In this document: positions 34,883-42,175 of the stretch, piece by piece
Position numbering within the stretch: position 1 is the first letter of the stretch
Layout of the letters: every line of letters begins with the position of its first letter
Assembly: GCA_964496595.1 (NCBI GenBank)
Contig: CAZCAI010000017.1
Span: 1-42,175 of the forward strand
Length of the DNA stretch: 42,175 bases
Direction: 5' to 3'
From: JAAAOZ01 sp964496595
GTDB lineage: Bacteria; Chloroflexota; Anaerolineae; B4-G1; SLSP01
Notes under the pieces: generated by a model
Databases searched by the model: none
What the model saw: only the letters and a program-made list of their open reading frames with translations
What the model was told of the DNA's origin: nothing
Made by a program: the position numbers and the translations under genes

Positions 34883-34925
34883 GAACTTCCGCCGCGCTGC
34901 GGTTTATGCTCTAGATCAACTCTGG

Positions 34926-34931
34926 TATAAT
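34926..34931 (+). promoter_or_regulatory. Probable -10 box for arsC/truB
   Basis: TATAAT, 46 bases before the arsC start; the matching -35 region (TTTATG at 17 bases) is poor. Confidence 0.4.
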
Positions 34932-34977
34932 GGGGAGTAGCGTTTTTCATAAATCAACCCTATTTTGGAGGCTCAAG

Positions 34978-35415
34978 ATGGCAGACAAGACGCGCGTGTT
35001 GTTTCTCTGCACCCACAATTCGGCCCGCAGCCAGATGTCCGAGGCGTTTCTGCGCAAATACGACAGCGAGCACTTCGATGCGCACAGCGCCGGCCTGGAG
35101 CCGGCCCCCATTCATCCCTACACCCTCCAGGTGATGAACGAGGTGGGGATCGATCTGGAGGCCGATGGTCATCATCCCAAGGGAATTTGGGAGGACTACA
35201 TCAAGAAGCACGTCCACGTGGGCTATTTGATCACGGTCTGCTCCAACGCGGAGGCCAATTGTCCCGTCTATCCCGGCGTGGTCGCGCGGGATTATTGGGG
35301 CTTTGAGGATCCGGCGGCTTTCGAGGGATCGGACGAGGAGAAGTTGGCTAAGTTCCGCGAGATTCGGGATCTGGTCGAGGCTCGCGTCAAGGCTTTCATC
35401 GAGGAAAACACGTAA
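34978..35415 (+). CDS. arsC: Arsenate reductase, thioredoxin-coupled type (low-MW phosphatase fold)
   Basis: 145 residues from ATG 34978 with GGAGG upstream; an earlier in-frame ATG at 34930 overlaps the -10 box and is rejected. The phosphatase loop C11-THNSA-R17 is followed by Ser18; Cys88 (TVCSNAEANCP) and Cys95 give the three-cysteine relay known from the pI258/Bacillus enzyme, which reduces arsenate to arsenite and is recycled by thioredoxin. Asp105 in RDYWGFEDP is the general acid. No arsR, arsB or acr3 is adjacent, so arsenite export must be encoded elsewhere, or the protein could act as a protein phosphatase. The stop is 28 bases before truB. Confidence 0.9.
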   Translation: MADKTRVLFLCTHNSARSQMSEAFLRKYDSEHFDAHSAGLEPAPIHPYTLQVMNEVGIDLEADGHHPKGIWEDYIKKHVHVGYLITVCSNAEANCPVYPGVVARDYWGFEDPAAFEGSDEEKLAKFREIRDLVEARVKAFIEENT

Positions 35416-35443
35416 ACTTGGCCCGCTATTGCTGGGTGGCAAA

Positions 35444-36340
35444 ATGATCGGCGTCTTGAACATCAACAAGCCTTCTCGGAAATCCTCGCACGATGTGGTG
35501 CAAGCCGTGCGGCGGATCACGGGCATCCGCCGGGTGGGCCACACCGGCACATTGGATCCGCTGGCGACCGGCGTGCTGGTTGTCCTGGTGGGGCCGGCCA
35601 CGCGATTGACGCAGTTCATCGTGGGGGCCGATAAGGCGTACCGCGCCGTGATCCGCCTGGGCGTCGCGACCACGACCTACGACGGCGAGGGCGAGGTGGT
35701 TTCGCAGGCGCCGGTTCCGCCCGATATGGATCGCGCGGCCGTTGCGGCGGCGCTCCGCGCCTTCGAGGGGGAAATTGCCCAGACGCCGCCGATGTACTCT
35801 GCCGTTCGCGTGCAAGGACGGCGCCTGTATGAGCTGGCCCGCGAGGGCAAAGAGATCGAGCGCGCGCCGCGTTCGGTGACGATCTATCAATTGGAGATTG
35901 TGAACTGGGACATCCCGGATCTGACGCTTGACCTGCGCTGCTCCTCCGGCACCTACGTGCGCAGCCTGGCCCACGATCTGGGGCAGGCGCTCGGCTGCGG
36001 CGCTCATCTTGCAGATCTCACCCGCACCGCCCTGGGGCCGTTCCGCCTGGAAGAAAGCTACACGTTGGATCAACTCCACGCGCTGGCGCAGGAGCAACGG
36101 CTGGATGAGGCTATGCTCCCGCCGCAGGCCGCGCTCTACGACATGCCGAGCGTGCAGCTTGCGTCGCAGCAGGAGCGCGCTGTGCGCTACGGGCAGGCCA
36201 TCGCGCTGCCGCTGACGCCGGAGCGCGTCGAGGCGTCGCACCTCCAGGCCGAGGATGCTGAGGGCTGCTTGGTCGCGGTGTTGATCCCCGTGGACGAGGG
36301 GCGCTGGCGTCCCACGCTGGTCTTGCCGGAGCATGATTAA
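35444..36340 (+). CDS. truB: tRNA pseudouridine-55 synthase
   Basis: 298 residues. TruB converts U55 in the T-loop of tRNAs to pseudouridine. The catalytic Asp38 is in VGHTGTLDPLATGVL; KAYRAVIRLG, QTPPMYSAVRVQGRRLYELAREG and RCSSGTYVRSLAHDLG are further family motifs. ATG 35444 begins at the conserved N-terminus (GVLNINKP); the upstream extension in the same frame overlaps arsC and is rejected. Only a weak ribosome-binding site (GGGTGG) is visible, so translation may be coupled to arsC. ribF follows after a 474-base gap; the two are often adjacent in bacteria. The window thus encodes enzymes for positions 55 (TruB) and 58 (TrmI) of the T-loop. Confidence 0.94.
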   Translation: MIGVLNINKPSRKSSHDVVQAVRRITGIRRVGHTGTLDPLATGVLVVLVGPATRLTQFIVGADKAYRAVIRLGVATTTYDGEGEVVSQAPVPPDMDRAAVAAALRAFEGEIAQTPPMYSAVRVQGRRLYELAREGKEIERAPRSVTIYQLEIVNWDIPDLTLDLRCSSGTYVRSLAHDLGQALGCGAHLADLTRTALGPFRLEESYTLDQLHALAQEQRLDEAMLPPQAALYDMPSVQLASQQERAVRYGQAIALPLTPERVEASHLQAEDAEGCLVAVLIPVDEGRWRPTLVLPEHD

Positions 36341-36380
36341 CTGATCCTTGAAGAAAAACTTTTACAACCGTTTAGACTTG

Positions 36381-36459
36381 AGGTGCAACGCACTTTTGGG
36401 CTTGTCGCCAGGCATATCCTGCATGGGACAGCGCCTTTTCTGTAAAGTGCGTTGCACCT
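36381..36459. repeat. 79-base element with perfect 16-bp inverted ends
   Basis: AGGTGCAACGCACTTT at 36381-36396 and its exact complement at 36444-36459 bracket a 47-base interior. No similar element is seen elsewhere in the window. It could fold into one long hairpin behind truB or be a small mobile remnant. Confidence 0.75.
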
Positions 36460-36814
36460 TGGTCTGCTAACGTGACCTTTGACCGCCGGATACAAATCGA
36501 ATAATTAGATTCACGGAATCGCCCCTCGCACTTCTTAAGTCGTTTCGACAGAATTAACGCAAAACCAAAAAGCATAATTGCACTCTAAATTACTAAAAAT
36601 ACCATTCGAGACATATAAGTACCGTAAAAAGTGTGTACACAAGCGGCAATTCTCGGTATTTAGTAACTTAGTTTTGCGAATATTGAAGTGCGGGGCAGTA
36701 TGTAAGCGCGATTCAGACCTCTTTTCTAATTATTTGGTTCTCGGGTTTGCGGTCAAACCTAATGCTAACTTTTAACTTTCAACCTGTAACTTGCAACTTA
36801 TCTTTAGGAGAGCT
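36460..36814. other. AT-rich gene-free stretch before ribF
   Basis: Much lower in GC than its surroundings. A 65-codon frame (36578-36775) lacks a ribosome-binding site and family resemblance, so I do not call a gene. The end carries a TAACTTTCAACCTGTAACTT-type low-complexity repeat also seen near 3815 and 13665. Confidence 0.5.
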
Positions 36815-37780
36815 ATGTGGATTGAACACGGAATCGAACATCTAATGTCAGAACACCCGACCGGCCTCACCATCGGGGCCTTCGATGGCGTGCACCTGGG
36901 CCACCAGGCGTTGATCCGCTGGCTGGTGGCCGACGCGCGCGCCGCCGGATGGTCGCCGGTCGTGTTGACGTTCGATCCGCTGCCCCAGCAGGTGTTGGAT
37001 CCCGATTACTGCGGCCTGCTCTCCGATCTGGACGATCGCCTGCCGATCTTCGCCGATTTGGGCGTGGATGGCGTCGTCGTGGCGCCCTTCGACGAGAAAG
37101 TGGCCGCGATCCCCCCGCGCGCGTTCACCGCGCAGCTCCGCACGCATCTCAACCTGCACGGGCTGTGGGTCGGGCCGGACTTCGCGCTGGGCCGCGAGCG
37201 CACGGGCGATGTCGCCGCGCTCCGGGCGATTGGCGAGGAGCAGGGCTTCGAGATGCACGTCTTCGACGAGGTGGTGCGCTGGGATGGCGCGCCGGTCCGC
37301 AGCAGCCGCATCCGCCGGGCCGTGCGCGCCGGGGATCTGGCGACGGCGCGCGGCTGCCTGGGGCGGCCCTATCGCCTGACGGGGCAGGTGGCGCGCGGAG
37401 ATCAGCGCGGCCGGACGCTGGGCTTCCCCACCGCGAATTTGCATCTACCTGCGGCGCGATTGGCGCCTGCGCACGGCGTCTACGTCTGCCGGGCGCATCT
37501 CGCGGAGGGCAGCTGCCGCGCGATCACCAACATCGGCACGCGGCCCACGTTCAATCATCGACCGCCCCGCGTAGAGGCTTACCTGATGTCCTTCGCGGAT
37601 CGCATCTACGGCGAGCGGTTGCGGTTGGACTTTCTGCATCGCCTGCGCGACGAGGTGAAATTCGATTCGGCGGAGGCGTTGATCCGCCAAATGCATCGCG
37701 ACGAGGCCGAGGCCCGCGCCTGGTTCGCCCAGCATGAAGAAACCCGCCAGAAAGCTCCGAGCCTCCTGGCGGGTGGGTGA
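36815..37780 (+). CDS. ribF: Bifunctional riboflavin kinase/FAD synthetase
   Basis: 321 residues from ATG 36815, with AGGAG four bases upstream; an earlier in-frame start at 36791 precedes that site. The enzyme makes FMN from riboflavin and then FAD. The FAD-synthetase half starts with TIGAFDGVHLGHQALI (residues 19-34) and holds PLPQQVLDP, GPDFALGRERTGD and VRSSRIRRAVRAGD. The kinase half starts near GRPYRLTGQVARGDQRGRTL with GFPTANL, then ITNIGTRPTF and VEAYLM, and ends LRDEVKFDSAEALIRQM. The last dozen codons (KAPSLLAGG) run through a hairpin that probably also ends transcription, so the original stop may have been displaced. Confidence 0.94.
   Translation: MWIEHGIEHLMSEHPTGLTIGAFDGVHLGHQALIRWLVADARAAGWSPVVLTFDPLPQQVLDPDYCGLLSDLDDRLPIFADLGVDGVVVAPFDEKVAAIPPRAFTAQLRTHLNLHGLWVGPDFALGRERTGDVAALRAIGEEQGFEMHVFDEVVRWDGAPVRSSRIRRAVRAGDLATARGCLGRPYRLTGQVARGDQRGRTLGFPTANLHLPAARLAPAHGVYVCRAHLAEGSCRAITNIGTRPTFNHRPPRVEAYLMSFADRIYGERLRLDFLHRLRDEVKFDSAEALIRQMHRDEAEARAWFAQHEETRQKAPSLLAGG
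37742..37774. terminator. Hairpin over the ribF stop region
   Basis: ACCCGCCAG at 37742 pairs with CTGGCGGGT at 37766; the 15-base loop has a small inner GCTC/GAGC stem. It overlaps the last codons of ribF. On the minus strand TTTCTT follows, so it can also stop transcription of the convergent mutase gene. Confidence 0.6.
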
Positions 37781-37823
37781 TTGCTTTATGGAAGTCTTAT
37801 GGACTTTCGGTTGTCGCCTCGCC

Positions 37824-37924
37824 GCGCGGGGATGGAAGTCCCCGCGCTAAAAGAACGAAGCCCTGCGGGCTAGTACGTCCAGCCTCCGAAGGAGGCTTTG
37901 TTCTTTTAGCCCGGTGCTTTAGCG
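37824..37924. repeat. Cluster of nested hairpins at the end of the phosphoglycerate mutase gene
   Basis: GCGCGGGGA/TCCCCGCGC (37824-37847), CTAAAAGAAC (37847) pairing with GTTCTTTTAG (37900-37909), inside it AGCCC/GGGCT (37859) and AGCCTCC/GGAGGCT (37881-37897), then CCCGG..TTTAGCG..CCGGG (about 37910-37929). The right end lies within the mutase gene and encodes its final residues. Confidence 0.7.
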
Positions 37925-39507
37925 CCGGGTGTGATGGATAGTACCGGACAGCCCTTGCCCTCCACCAGCCATCGATAGCTCTTCTCGATGCGATCCCAGT
38001 TTTCCTCGCGATCCAAGCTCCAGAAGCGCCCGATGACCGAGGCGACGGCGCCGACGCCCAGGCGCTCGCCCTCTTTCTCGACCAACTCGATGTAGTGCGC
38101 GCCGCTGCCCAGCCGCTCGCCGCGCCGGCCCAGCATCGAATGGATGTAGACTTCCGGCACGTTCTCACGCTGGGCCATCTCCATCAGGGTCTTGAGGTGC
38201 TTCACATCCCCGTGGGAGCTGTAAAACGAGACGATCCCCAACAGATGCAGCTTCGTTCCGTCGCGCTTGGCGCCGTTCATCGCCCATAAGAAGGCCTCGT
38301 TCTCAAAGATCGAGCCATCCTCAATCGCCCGGTCGATGCGGACGCGATCGGAGAGAATGCGCCGCCCCGCCCCGATGTGCGTGTGCCCCGATTCGGAGTT
38401 GCCCACGGTGCCCTCCGGCATCCCGACCGCCGGGCCGGCCGCCGCTAATCGCGTGTTGGGGAAGTTGGCCAGCAGGCGATCCATCACGGGCGTGTCGGCC
38501 TCCTGGATCATATTGCCGTAGGCCTCGTCGCGGATGCCCCAGCCATCAGCGATGACCAGCAGCACGCGCCGCCGCCGGCGCTCGACGCTCTCGGGCAGCA
38601 ATGAGGCGCCCGTCATCTCGTCGGGTTGCGGCAGACCTAACAGTTGGAGCGCGGTCGGCGCGACGTCGGTCAGGTCGTCGCCCTCGCGCAGGATCACGTC
38701 GCGCAGGGCCGGGTCCGCGATGATGAAGGGGACGCGATTGTTCGTGTGGCCGGTGTCCACCATCCCATCGGGGTAGAGCCATTCTTCTACAGTGCCGTGA
38801 TCGGCGGTGACGATGGGCGTCACGCCGTGGGCCTGGGCGGCCTCCACCACCTCGCCCACGCGCCGGTCGACCTCCTCCACGGCCTTGAGCACGGCCTCGC
38901 GATCCTCGATGTGGCCGACGACGTCCACGTTGACGAAGTTCACGACGATCAGCTCCTGCTCCGGTGCGTTCTCGATCACCTCGATGACGGCCTCGGCGAC
39001 GCCCTTAGCGCTCATCTCCGGCGTGGCGGTGTAGTCCATCACCTCCGGGGAGGGCACGGTGATCCGGCTTTCGCCGGGGAAGGGCATCTCGCGCTTGCCG
39101 TTGAGGAAGTAGCGGACGTGGATCTCTTTTTCCGACTCGGTGATCTTGATCTGCTTGCGCCCGTGAGCGCTGACGACCTCGCCTAATGTGTTTTCGATCT
39201 CGCCCTGGGGCGGGAAGGCCACGCGCACGGGCAGATCGCTGGCATATTCGATCATCGTCGCGAAGTGGACGTCCATCGGCTGGTGCGGGAAGTGATCGAA
39301 CTCCGGTGAGACGAACGCGCTGGTCAGTTCGACCTCGCGCTCGCCGCGAATGTCGTAGAAAATCACATAGTCGCCATCGCCGATGCGGCCCATCGGCGCG
39401 CCCGCCTCATCAACGAGCACCAACGGCTCCAGCGCCTCGTCTTCCTCGCCAGCTTCGTAGGCCGCGCGGACGGCATCGGCCATAGGATAACGCTTCTCTT
39501 CTGTCAT
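37906..39507 (-). CDS. Circularly permuted cofactor-independent phosphoglycerate mutase
   Basis: 533 residues from ATG 39507 (GGAGG six bases upstream). It converts 3- to 2-phosphoglycerate if active. The order is permuted. Residues about 6-60 (ADAVRAAYEAGEEDEALEP, DGDYVIFYDIRGER) match the middle of a normal enzyme; 120-300 match its C-terminal half (ITESEKEIHV, SPEVMDYTATPEMSA, NVDVVGH, TADHG, TGHT, PDEMTGASLL); a linker with VERRRRR follows; 315-520 match the normal N-terminal half (VLLVIADGWGIRDEAYGNMI, GNSESGH, LHLLGIVS, GRFWSLDREENWDRIE). Metal and catalytic residues are kept: D195, H199, D236, H237, H254, D321, S371, K127; substrate arginines R54, R57, R494, R500 and H432 align too. 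The GRD motif reads RRG (461-463). The last residues PGAKAPG come from a hairpin repeat. Confidence 0.88.
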   Translation of the reverse strand: MTEEKRYPMADAVRAAYEAGEEDEALEPLVLVDEAGAPMGRIGDGDYVIFYDIRGEREVELTSAFVSPEFDHFPHQPMDVHFATMIEYASDLPVRVAFPPQGEIENTLGEVVSAHGRKQIKITESEKEIHVRYFLNGKREMPFPGESRITVPSPEVMDYTATPEMSAKGVAEAVIEVIENAPEQELIVVNFVNVDVVGHIEDREAVLKAVEEVDRRVGEVVEAAQAHGVTPIVTADHGTVEEWLYPDGMVDTGHTNNRVPFIIADPALRDVILREGDDLTDVAPTALQLLGLPQPDEMTGASLLPESVERRRRRVLLVIADGWGIRDEAYGNMIQEADTPVMDRLLANFPNTRLAAAGPAVGMPEGTVGNSESGHTHIGAGRRILSDRVRIDRAIEDGSIFENEAFLWAMNGAKRDGTKLHLLGIVSFYSSHGDVKHLKTLMEMAQRENVPEVYIHSMLGRRGERLGSGAHYIELVEKEGERLGVGAVASVIGRFWSLDREENWDRIEKSYRWLVEGKGCPVLSITPGAKAPG

Positions 39508-39560
39508 AGTGCCTCCATTTGCACCTCTTAGGTGCGGTGTAATTGTTGTGAATTTTTATA

Positions 39561-39670
39561 TTTAGGAAATCTTTCCGGCAGCCGATTCCGCAATTTGGAA
39601 TTTAGAATTGCGAATTGCGAATAGTGCTGTTGAGTAAAGATTCAAAATTCTAAATTCGCAATTCGTAATT
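39561..39670. repeat. AT-rich dispersed repeat, family C copy 2 (inverted), in a 396-base gap
   Basis: Reverse-complement copy of the 13530-13635 block, including GGAAATCTTTCCGGCAGCCG and the CGAATTGCGAATAG tract. The gap 39508-39903 between the divergent mutase and UvrD-like genes has no gene. It also holds a TGGTACAATGG (-10-like) site near 39761 and a further CGCAATTCGCAATTCATCAT tract just before the UvrD-like gene. Confidence 0.7.
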
Positions 39671-39903
39671 TGATCTTTTGAGGTGTCAGCAAATCACCCC
39701 GACCGCAATGGATTATAAAAGAGATCGCCCGGTGGTCAAATGCGCAATTGGGGGTAGCGTGGTACAATGGGGACGTGGGGGGATTTGGTTCTGGTGTGTT
39801 TTGTTCTGAATGAGTCAGCTCGTAAAACGTATTTTAGGACTTGACACGCAATTCGCAATTCATCATTCGCAATTCTTAATTCTTTGTAAACCGGAGTGAA
39901 CGT

Positions 39904-42153
39904 GTGAACATCTTAGATCTGACGTTGGATCCGCATCAGGCGGCGCTGGTGGAGGCGCCGTTGGAGGAGACGATCTTTTTAGCAGGGCCGGCCGGCACGG
40001 GTAAGACGACGGTCGGGGTGCGGCGGATGTTGCATCTGCTGGAGGCGGGCGCGCCGGCGGCGGAGGTGCTCGTGCTCACGCCGCAGCGGACGTTGGCCGC
40101 GCCCTATCAGGCGGCGCGCCGTCAACCCGACGCGGTCGATGGCGGCCTGGTCAACGTCGCGACGGTGGGCGGCCTCGCCCGCCGGATGATCGACCTCTTC
40201 TGGCCGCTGGTCGCGCCGGAGGCCGGTTTCGGGCATCCCGACGAGCGTCCCATTTTTCTCACGCTGGAGACGGCGCAATACTATATGGCTCGCATCGTCA
40301 ATCCGCTGCTGGAGACGGGTTACTTCGATACGATCACCATTGACCGCCATCGCCTCTACAGCCAGATTATCGACAACCTGAACAAGGCCGCCGTGGTGGG
40401 CTTCCCGCCCGCCGAGATCGCGGAGCGCCTCAAGGGCGCGTGGATCGGCGAGCCGGCGCAGGCCCACGTCTACGATGAGGCCCAGACCTGCGCGATGCGC
40501 TTCCGCAGCTATTGCTTGGCGCACAATCTGTTGGATTTCTCGCTCCAGATCGAGCTGTTCTTCGAGCATCTGTGGCCGGAGCCGCTCTGCCGCGATTATC
40601 TGCTGGAGAGTTATCCGCATCTGATCGTCGACAACGTCGAGGAGGACACGCCCGTCGCCCACGATTTGATCTACGCCTGGCTGCCGCGCGCTGGATCGGC
40701 GCTGGTGATCTTCGATGAGGCGGCGGGCTATCGCAGCTTCTTGGGCGCCGACCCGGAGAGCGCGCGGATGATCCGCGATCTCTGCGACAGGGACGTGACC
40801 TTCACCGATTCCTACGTCACCACGCCGGCGCTGCAAGCGTTCGCGCACGCGCTGGTGCCGGAGGCGTTGCCCCTGGCCGCGTCGGCGCCCGCGCCATCGT
40901 CGGGCGAAGATGAACCGGGTGATGCGTTGCCGATTCACTTCGCGCATTGCCGCTATCACCCGGAGATGCTGGACTGGGTCGCCGACGAGATTGCCGCGCT
41001 GGTGCACGAGGAGGGCGTCGCGCCGGAGGAGATTGTCGTGCTGGCGCCCTTCCTCTCCGATGCGCTGCGTTTCTCGCTGGTGCATCGCCTCCAGCAGCGC
41101 GAGGTGCCCGTGCGCTCCCATCGCCCCTCGCGGGCGTTGCGCGAGGAGCCGGCGACGCAGACGCTGCTCACGCTGGCCGCGCTCGCCCATCCCGACTGGG
41201 GCCTCGTGCCCACGCGCTACGATGTGGCCTACGCCCTGATGCACGCCATCGCCGATTTAGACCTGGTGCGCGCGCAGCTTCTGGCCGATATTCTCTATCA
41301 GGTCAGCGAGGGGCGGCCCGCGCTGGCGACCTTCGACGGCATCCAGGCGGAGATGCAGGAACGGGTCACGTTCCTGTTAGGCGGGCGCTACGAGGCGCTG
41401 CGGATGTGGCTGGCGACCTACATCAAGGAGGTGGCGGAGGAGGGGGGGGGCGAGGCGGCGCCGTTGGATCACTTCCTGGCGCGGCTCTTCGGCGAACTGC
41501 TCTCGCAGCCGGGCTACGGCTTCCACGAGGATCTGGACGCCGGGAAGGTGACGGCGATGTTGATCGAGTCGGTGCGCAAGTTCCGCCACATCCTCCGCGA
41601 TATCACGTCCCCGGGGGCGGGGACTTCGAGCAGCAATGAGGAAGAGGAATCGGAGGAGACCGCGGCCGCGATCCCGCCGGAAGTCGTGCATCCGCCGGGG
41701 CGGGAGTACATCGCGATGGTGCAGGATGGCGTGATCGCGGCGCAATATCTCACGCGCTGGCAGGATACGTCGGAGCCGGCGGTGTTGCTGGCGCCGGCCT
41801 ACACCTTCCTGCTGCGCAACGAGCCGGTCGAGGTGCAGTGCTGGCTCAACGTGGGCAGCCATGGCTGGTGGGAGCGCCTCTATCAGCCGCTGACGCATCC
41901 CTACGTGCTGAGCCGGCGCTGGCCGGTGGGCAAGGATTGGACGGACGCGGAGGAGGTCGCCGCGCGCGAGACATCGCTCTACCGGCTGGCCCTCGGCCTG
42001 ATCCGGCGCTGCCGGCGGGAGATCTATCTCGGCCTCAGCGAGTTGGGCGAGCAGGGCTACGAGCAGCAAGGCCCGTTGCTCAAAGCGATCCAGCGCATCT
42101 TGCGCGAGCGCTCGCTGGCGGAGGATACCTCGAACCTTGCGAAGGTTTCATAA
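39904..42153 (+). CDS. UvrD/Rep-like superfamily 1 protein with degenerate motifs
   Basis: 749 residues from GTG 39904. The N-terminus follows the UvrD plan: LDPHQAALVEA (Q motif, Gln12), GPAGTGKTT at 28-36 (P-loop), VLVLTPQRTL (motif Ia), FRSYCLAHNLLDFSLQIELFFEHL (family DFddL segment). Motif II should read VDEfQD but is VDNVEED (242-248), and the Q-x-IYxFRGAD segment is FDEAAGYRSFLGADP. The C-terminal LyVAlTRAr motif is replaced by LALGLIRRCRREIYLGL. The P-loop suggests ATP binding; helicase action is doubtful because the Walker B Glu is missing. An acidic insert (EEEESEETAA) lies near residue 580. The final codons (NLAKVS) are encoded by a family B palindrome. Role unknown, possibly in DNA repair or as a structural partner. 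Confidence 0.75.
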   Translation: MNILDLTLDPHQAALVEAPLEETIFLAGPAGTGKTTVGVRRMLHLLEAGAPAAEVLVLTPQRTLAAPYQAARRQPDAVDGGLVNVATVGGLARRMIDLFWPLVAPEAGFGHPDERPIFLTLETAQYYMARIVNPLLETGYFDTITIDRHRLYSQIIDNLNKAAVVGFPPAEIAERLKGAWIGEPAQAHVYDEAQTCAMRFRSYCLAHNLLDFSLQIELFFEHLWPEPLCRDYLLESYPHLIVDNVEEDTPVAHDLIYAWLPRAGSALVIFDEAAGYRSFLGADPESARMIRDLCDRDVTFTDSYVTTPALQAFAHALVPEALPLAASAPAPSSGEDEPGDALPIHFAHCRYHPEMLDWVADEIAALVHEEGVAPEEIVVLAPFLSDALRFSLVHRLQQREVPVRSHRPSRALREEPATQTLLTLAALAHPDWGLVPTRYDVAYALMHAIADLDLVRAQLLADILYQVSEGRPALATFDGIQAEMQERVTFLLGGRYEALRMWLATYIKEVAEEGGGEAAPLDHFLARLFGELLSQPGYGFHEDLDAGKVTAMLIESVRKFRHILRDITSPGAGTSSSNEEEESEETAAAIPPEVVHPPGREYIAMVQDGVIAAQYLTRWQDTSEPAVLLAPAYTFLLRNEPVEVQCWLNVGSHGWWERLYQPLTHPYVLSRRWPVGKDWTDAEEVAARETSLYRLALGLIRRCRREIYLGLSELGEQGYEQQGPLLKAIQRILRERSLAEDTSNLAKVS
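42133..42147. repeat. Palindromic repeat AACCTTGCGAAGGTT (family B) inside a gene end
   Basis: Identical to the 5766-5780 copy. It encodes the penultimate residues of the UvrD-like protein. Confidence 0.8.
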
Positions 42154-42160
42154 GCCAACG

Positions 42161-42175
42161 GCTCCAAGGGGATCG
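42161..42175. repeat. Left end of a further family A element, cut by the window
   Basis: GCTCCAAGGGGATCG is identical to the left inner arm of the family A copy at 34801. Confidence 0.55.

Noticed and set aside
36578..36775. 65-codon plus-strand frame in the AT-rich gap
   Set aside because: No ribosome-binding site, no recognisable family, and the region is rich in repeats.
39979..41244. 421-codon minus-strand frame
   Set aside because: Antisense of the UvrD-like gene, whose P-loop frame is clearly coding.

Overview
The window reads as a GC-rich chromosomal stretch from a member of the Chloroflexota, probably an uncultured Anaerolineae/Caldilineae/Ardenticatenia-type bacterium. This is inference from gene content: Thr/Pro-rich anchored proteins, CARDB/CAP-domain exoproteins, tandem M42 peptidases, a MalFG sugar importer without its own ATPase, DarA-type c-di-AMP receptors and many short dispersed hairpin repeats. 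A run of exactly 100 N at 22525-22624 marks a scaffold gap. I see no rRNA, tRNA, CRISPR array, transposase or phage gene.

Layout. 1-7849 (minus strand): two PII-like c-di-AMP receptor paralogues head a probable operon of an MFS transporter, a histidine phosphatase, an M20 peptidase, a DUF4870 membrane protein and psuG; a GH35-like protein lies downstream and runs off the window. 8164-13178 (plus): trmI, then a lipoprotein/MalF/MalG sugar importer, then a Thr/Pro-rich membrane-anchored protein. 13703-16863: three tandem M42 aminopeptidases. 17086-19565: rsfS, then a restriction-modification pair whose nuclease gene carries a clear +1 frameshift. 19641-22095 (minus): an ABC-2 type permease and a coiled-coil membrane protein, ending at a large perfect hairpin. 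22335-29925 (plus): a two-repeat lipoprotein (with the gap), an FmdB zinc-ribbon protein, two anchored clan-A glycosidase-like paralogues, type I glutamine synthetase and a phosphoglucomutase/phosphomannomutase. 30047-34501 (minus): a 1484-residue secreted beta-helix/Fn3/CAP/CARDB protein. 34978-37780 (plus): arsC, truB, ribF. 37906-39507 (minus): a cofactor-independent phosphoglycerate mutase. 39904-42153 (plus): a UvrD-like protein with degenerate motifs.

The most unusual item is the phosphoglycerate mutase. Its halves are in swapped order: the protein begins in the middle of the canonical transferase domain, runs to the canonical C-terminus, and then continues through the canonical N-terminus with the catalytic serine. 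It is a circular permutant that keeps every metal-binding and catalytic residue I can identify. The second main finding is the frameshifted restriction endonuclease next to an intact methyltransferase. The third is a set of dispersed inverted-repeat families in the gaps between genes, several of which run into the 3' ends of neighbouring genes and supply their last codons.
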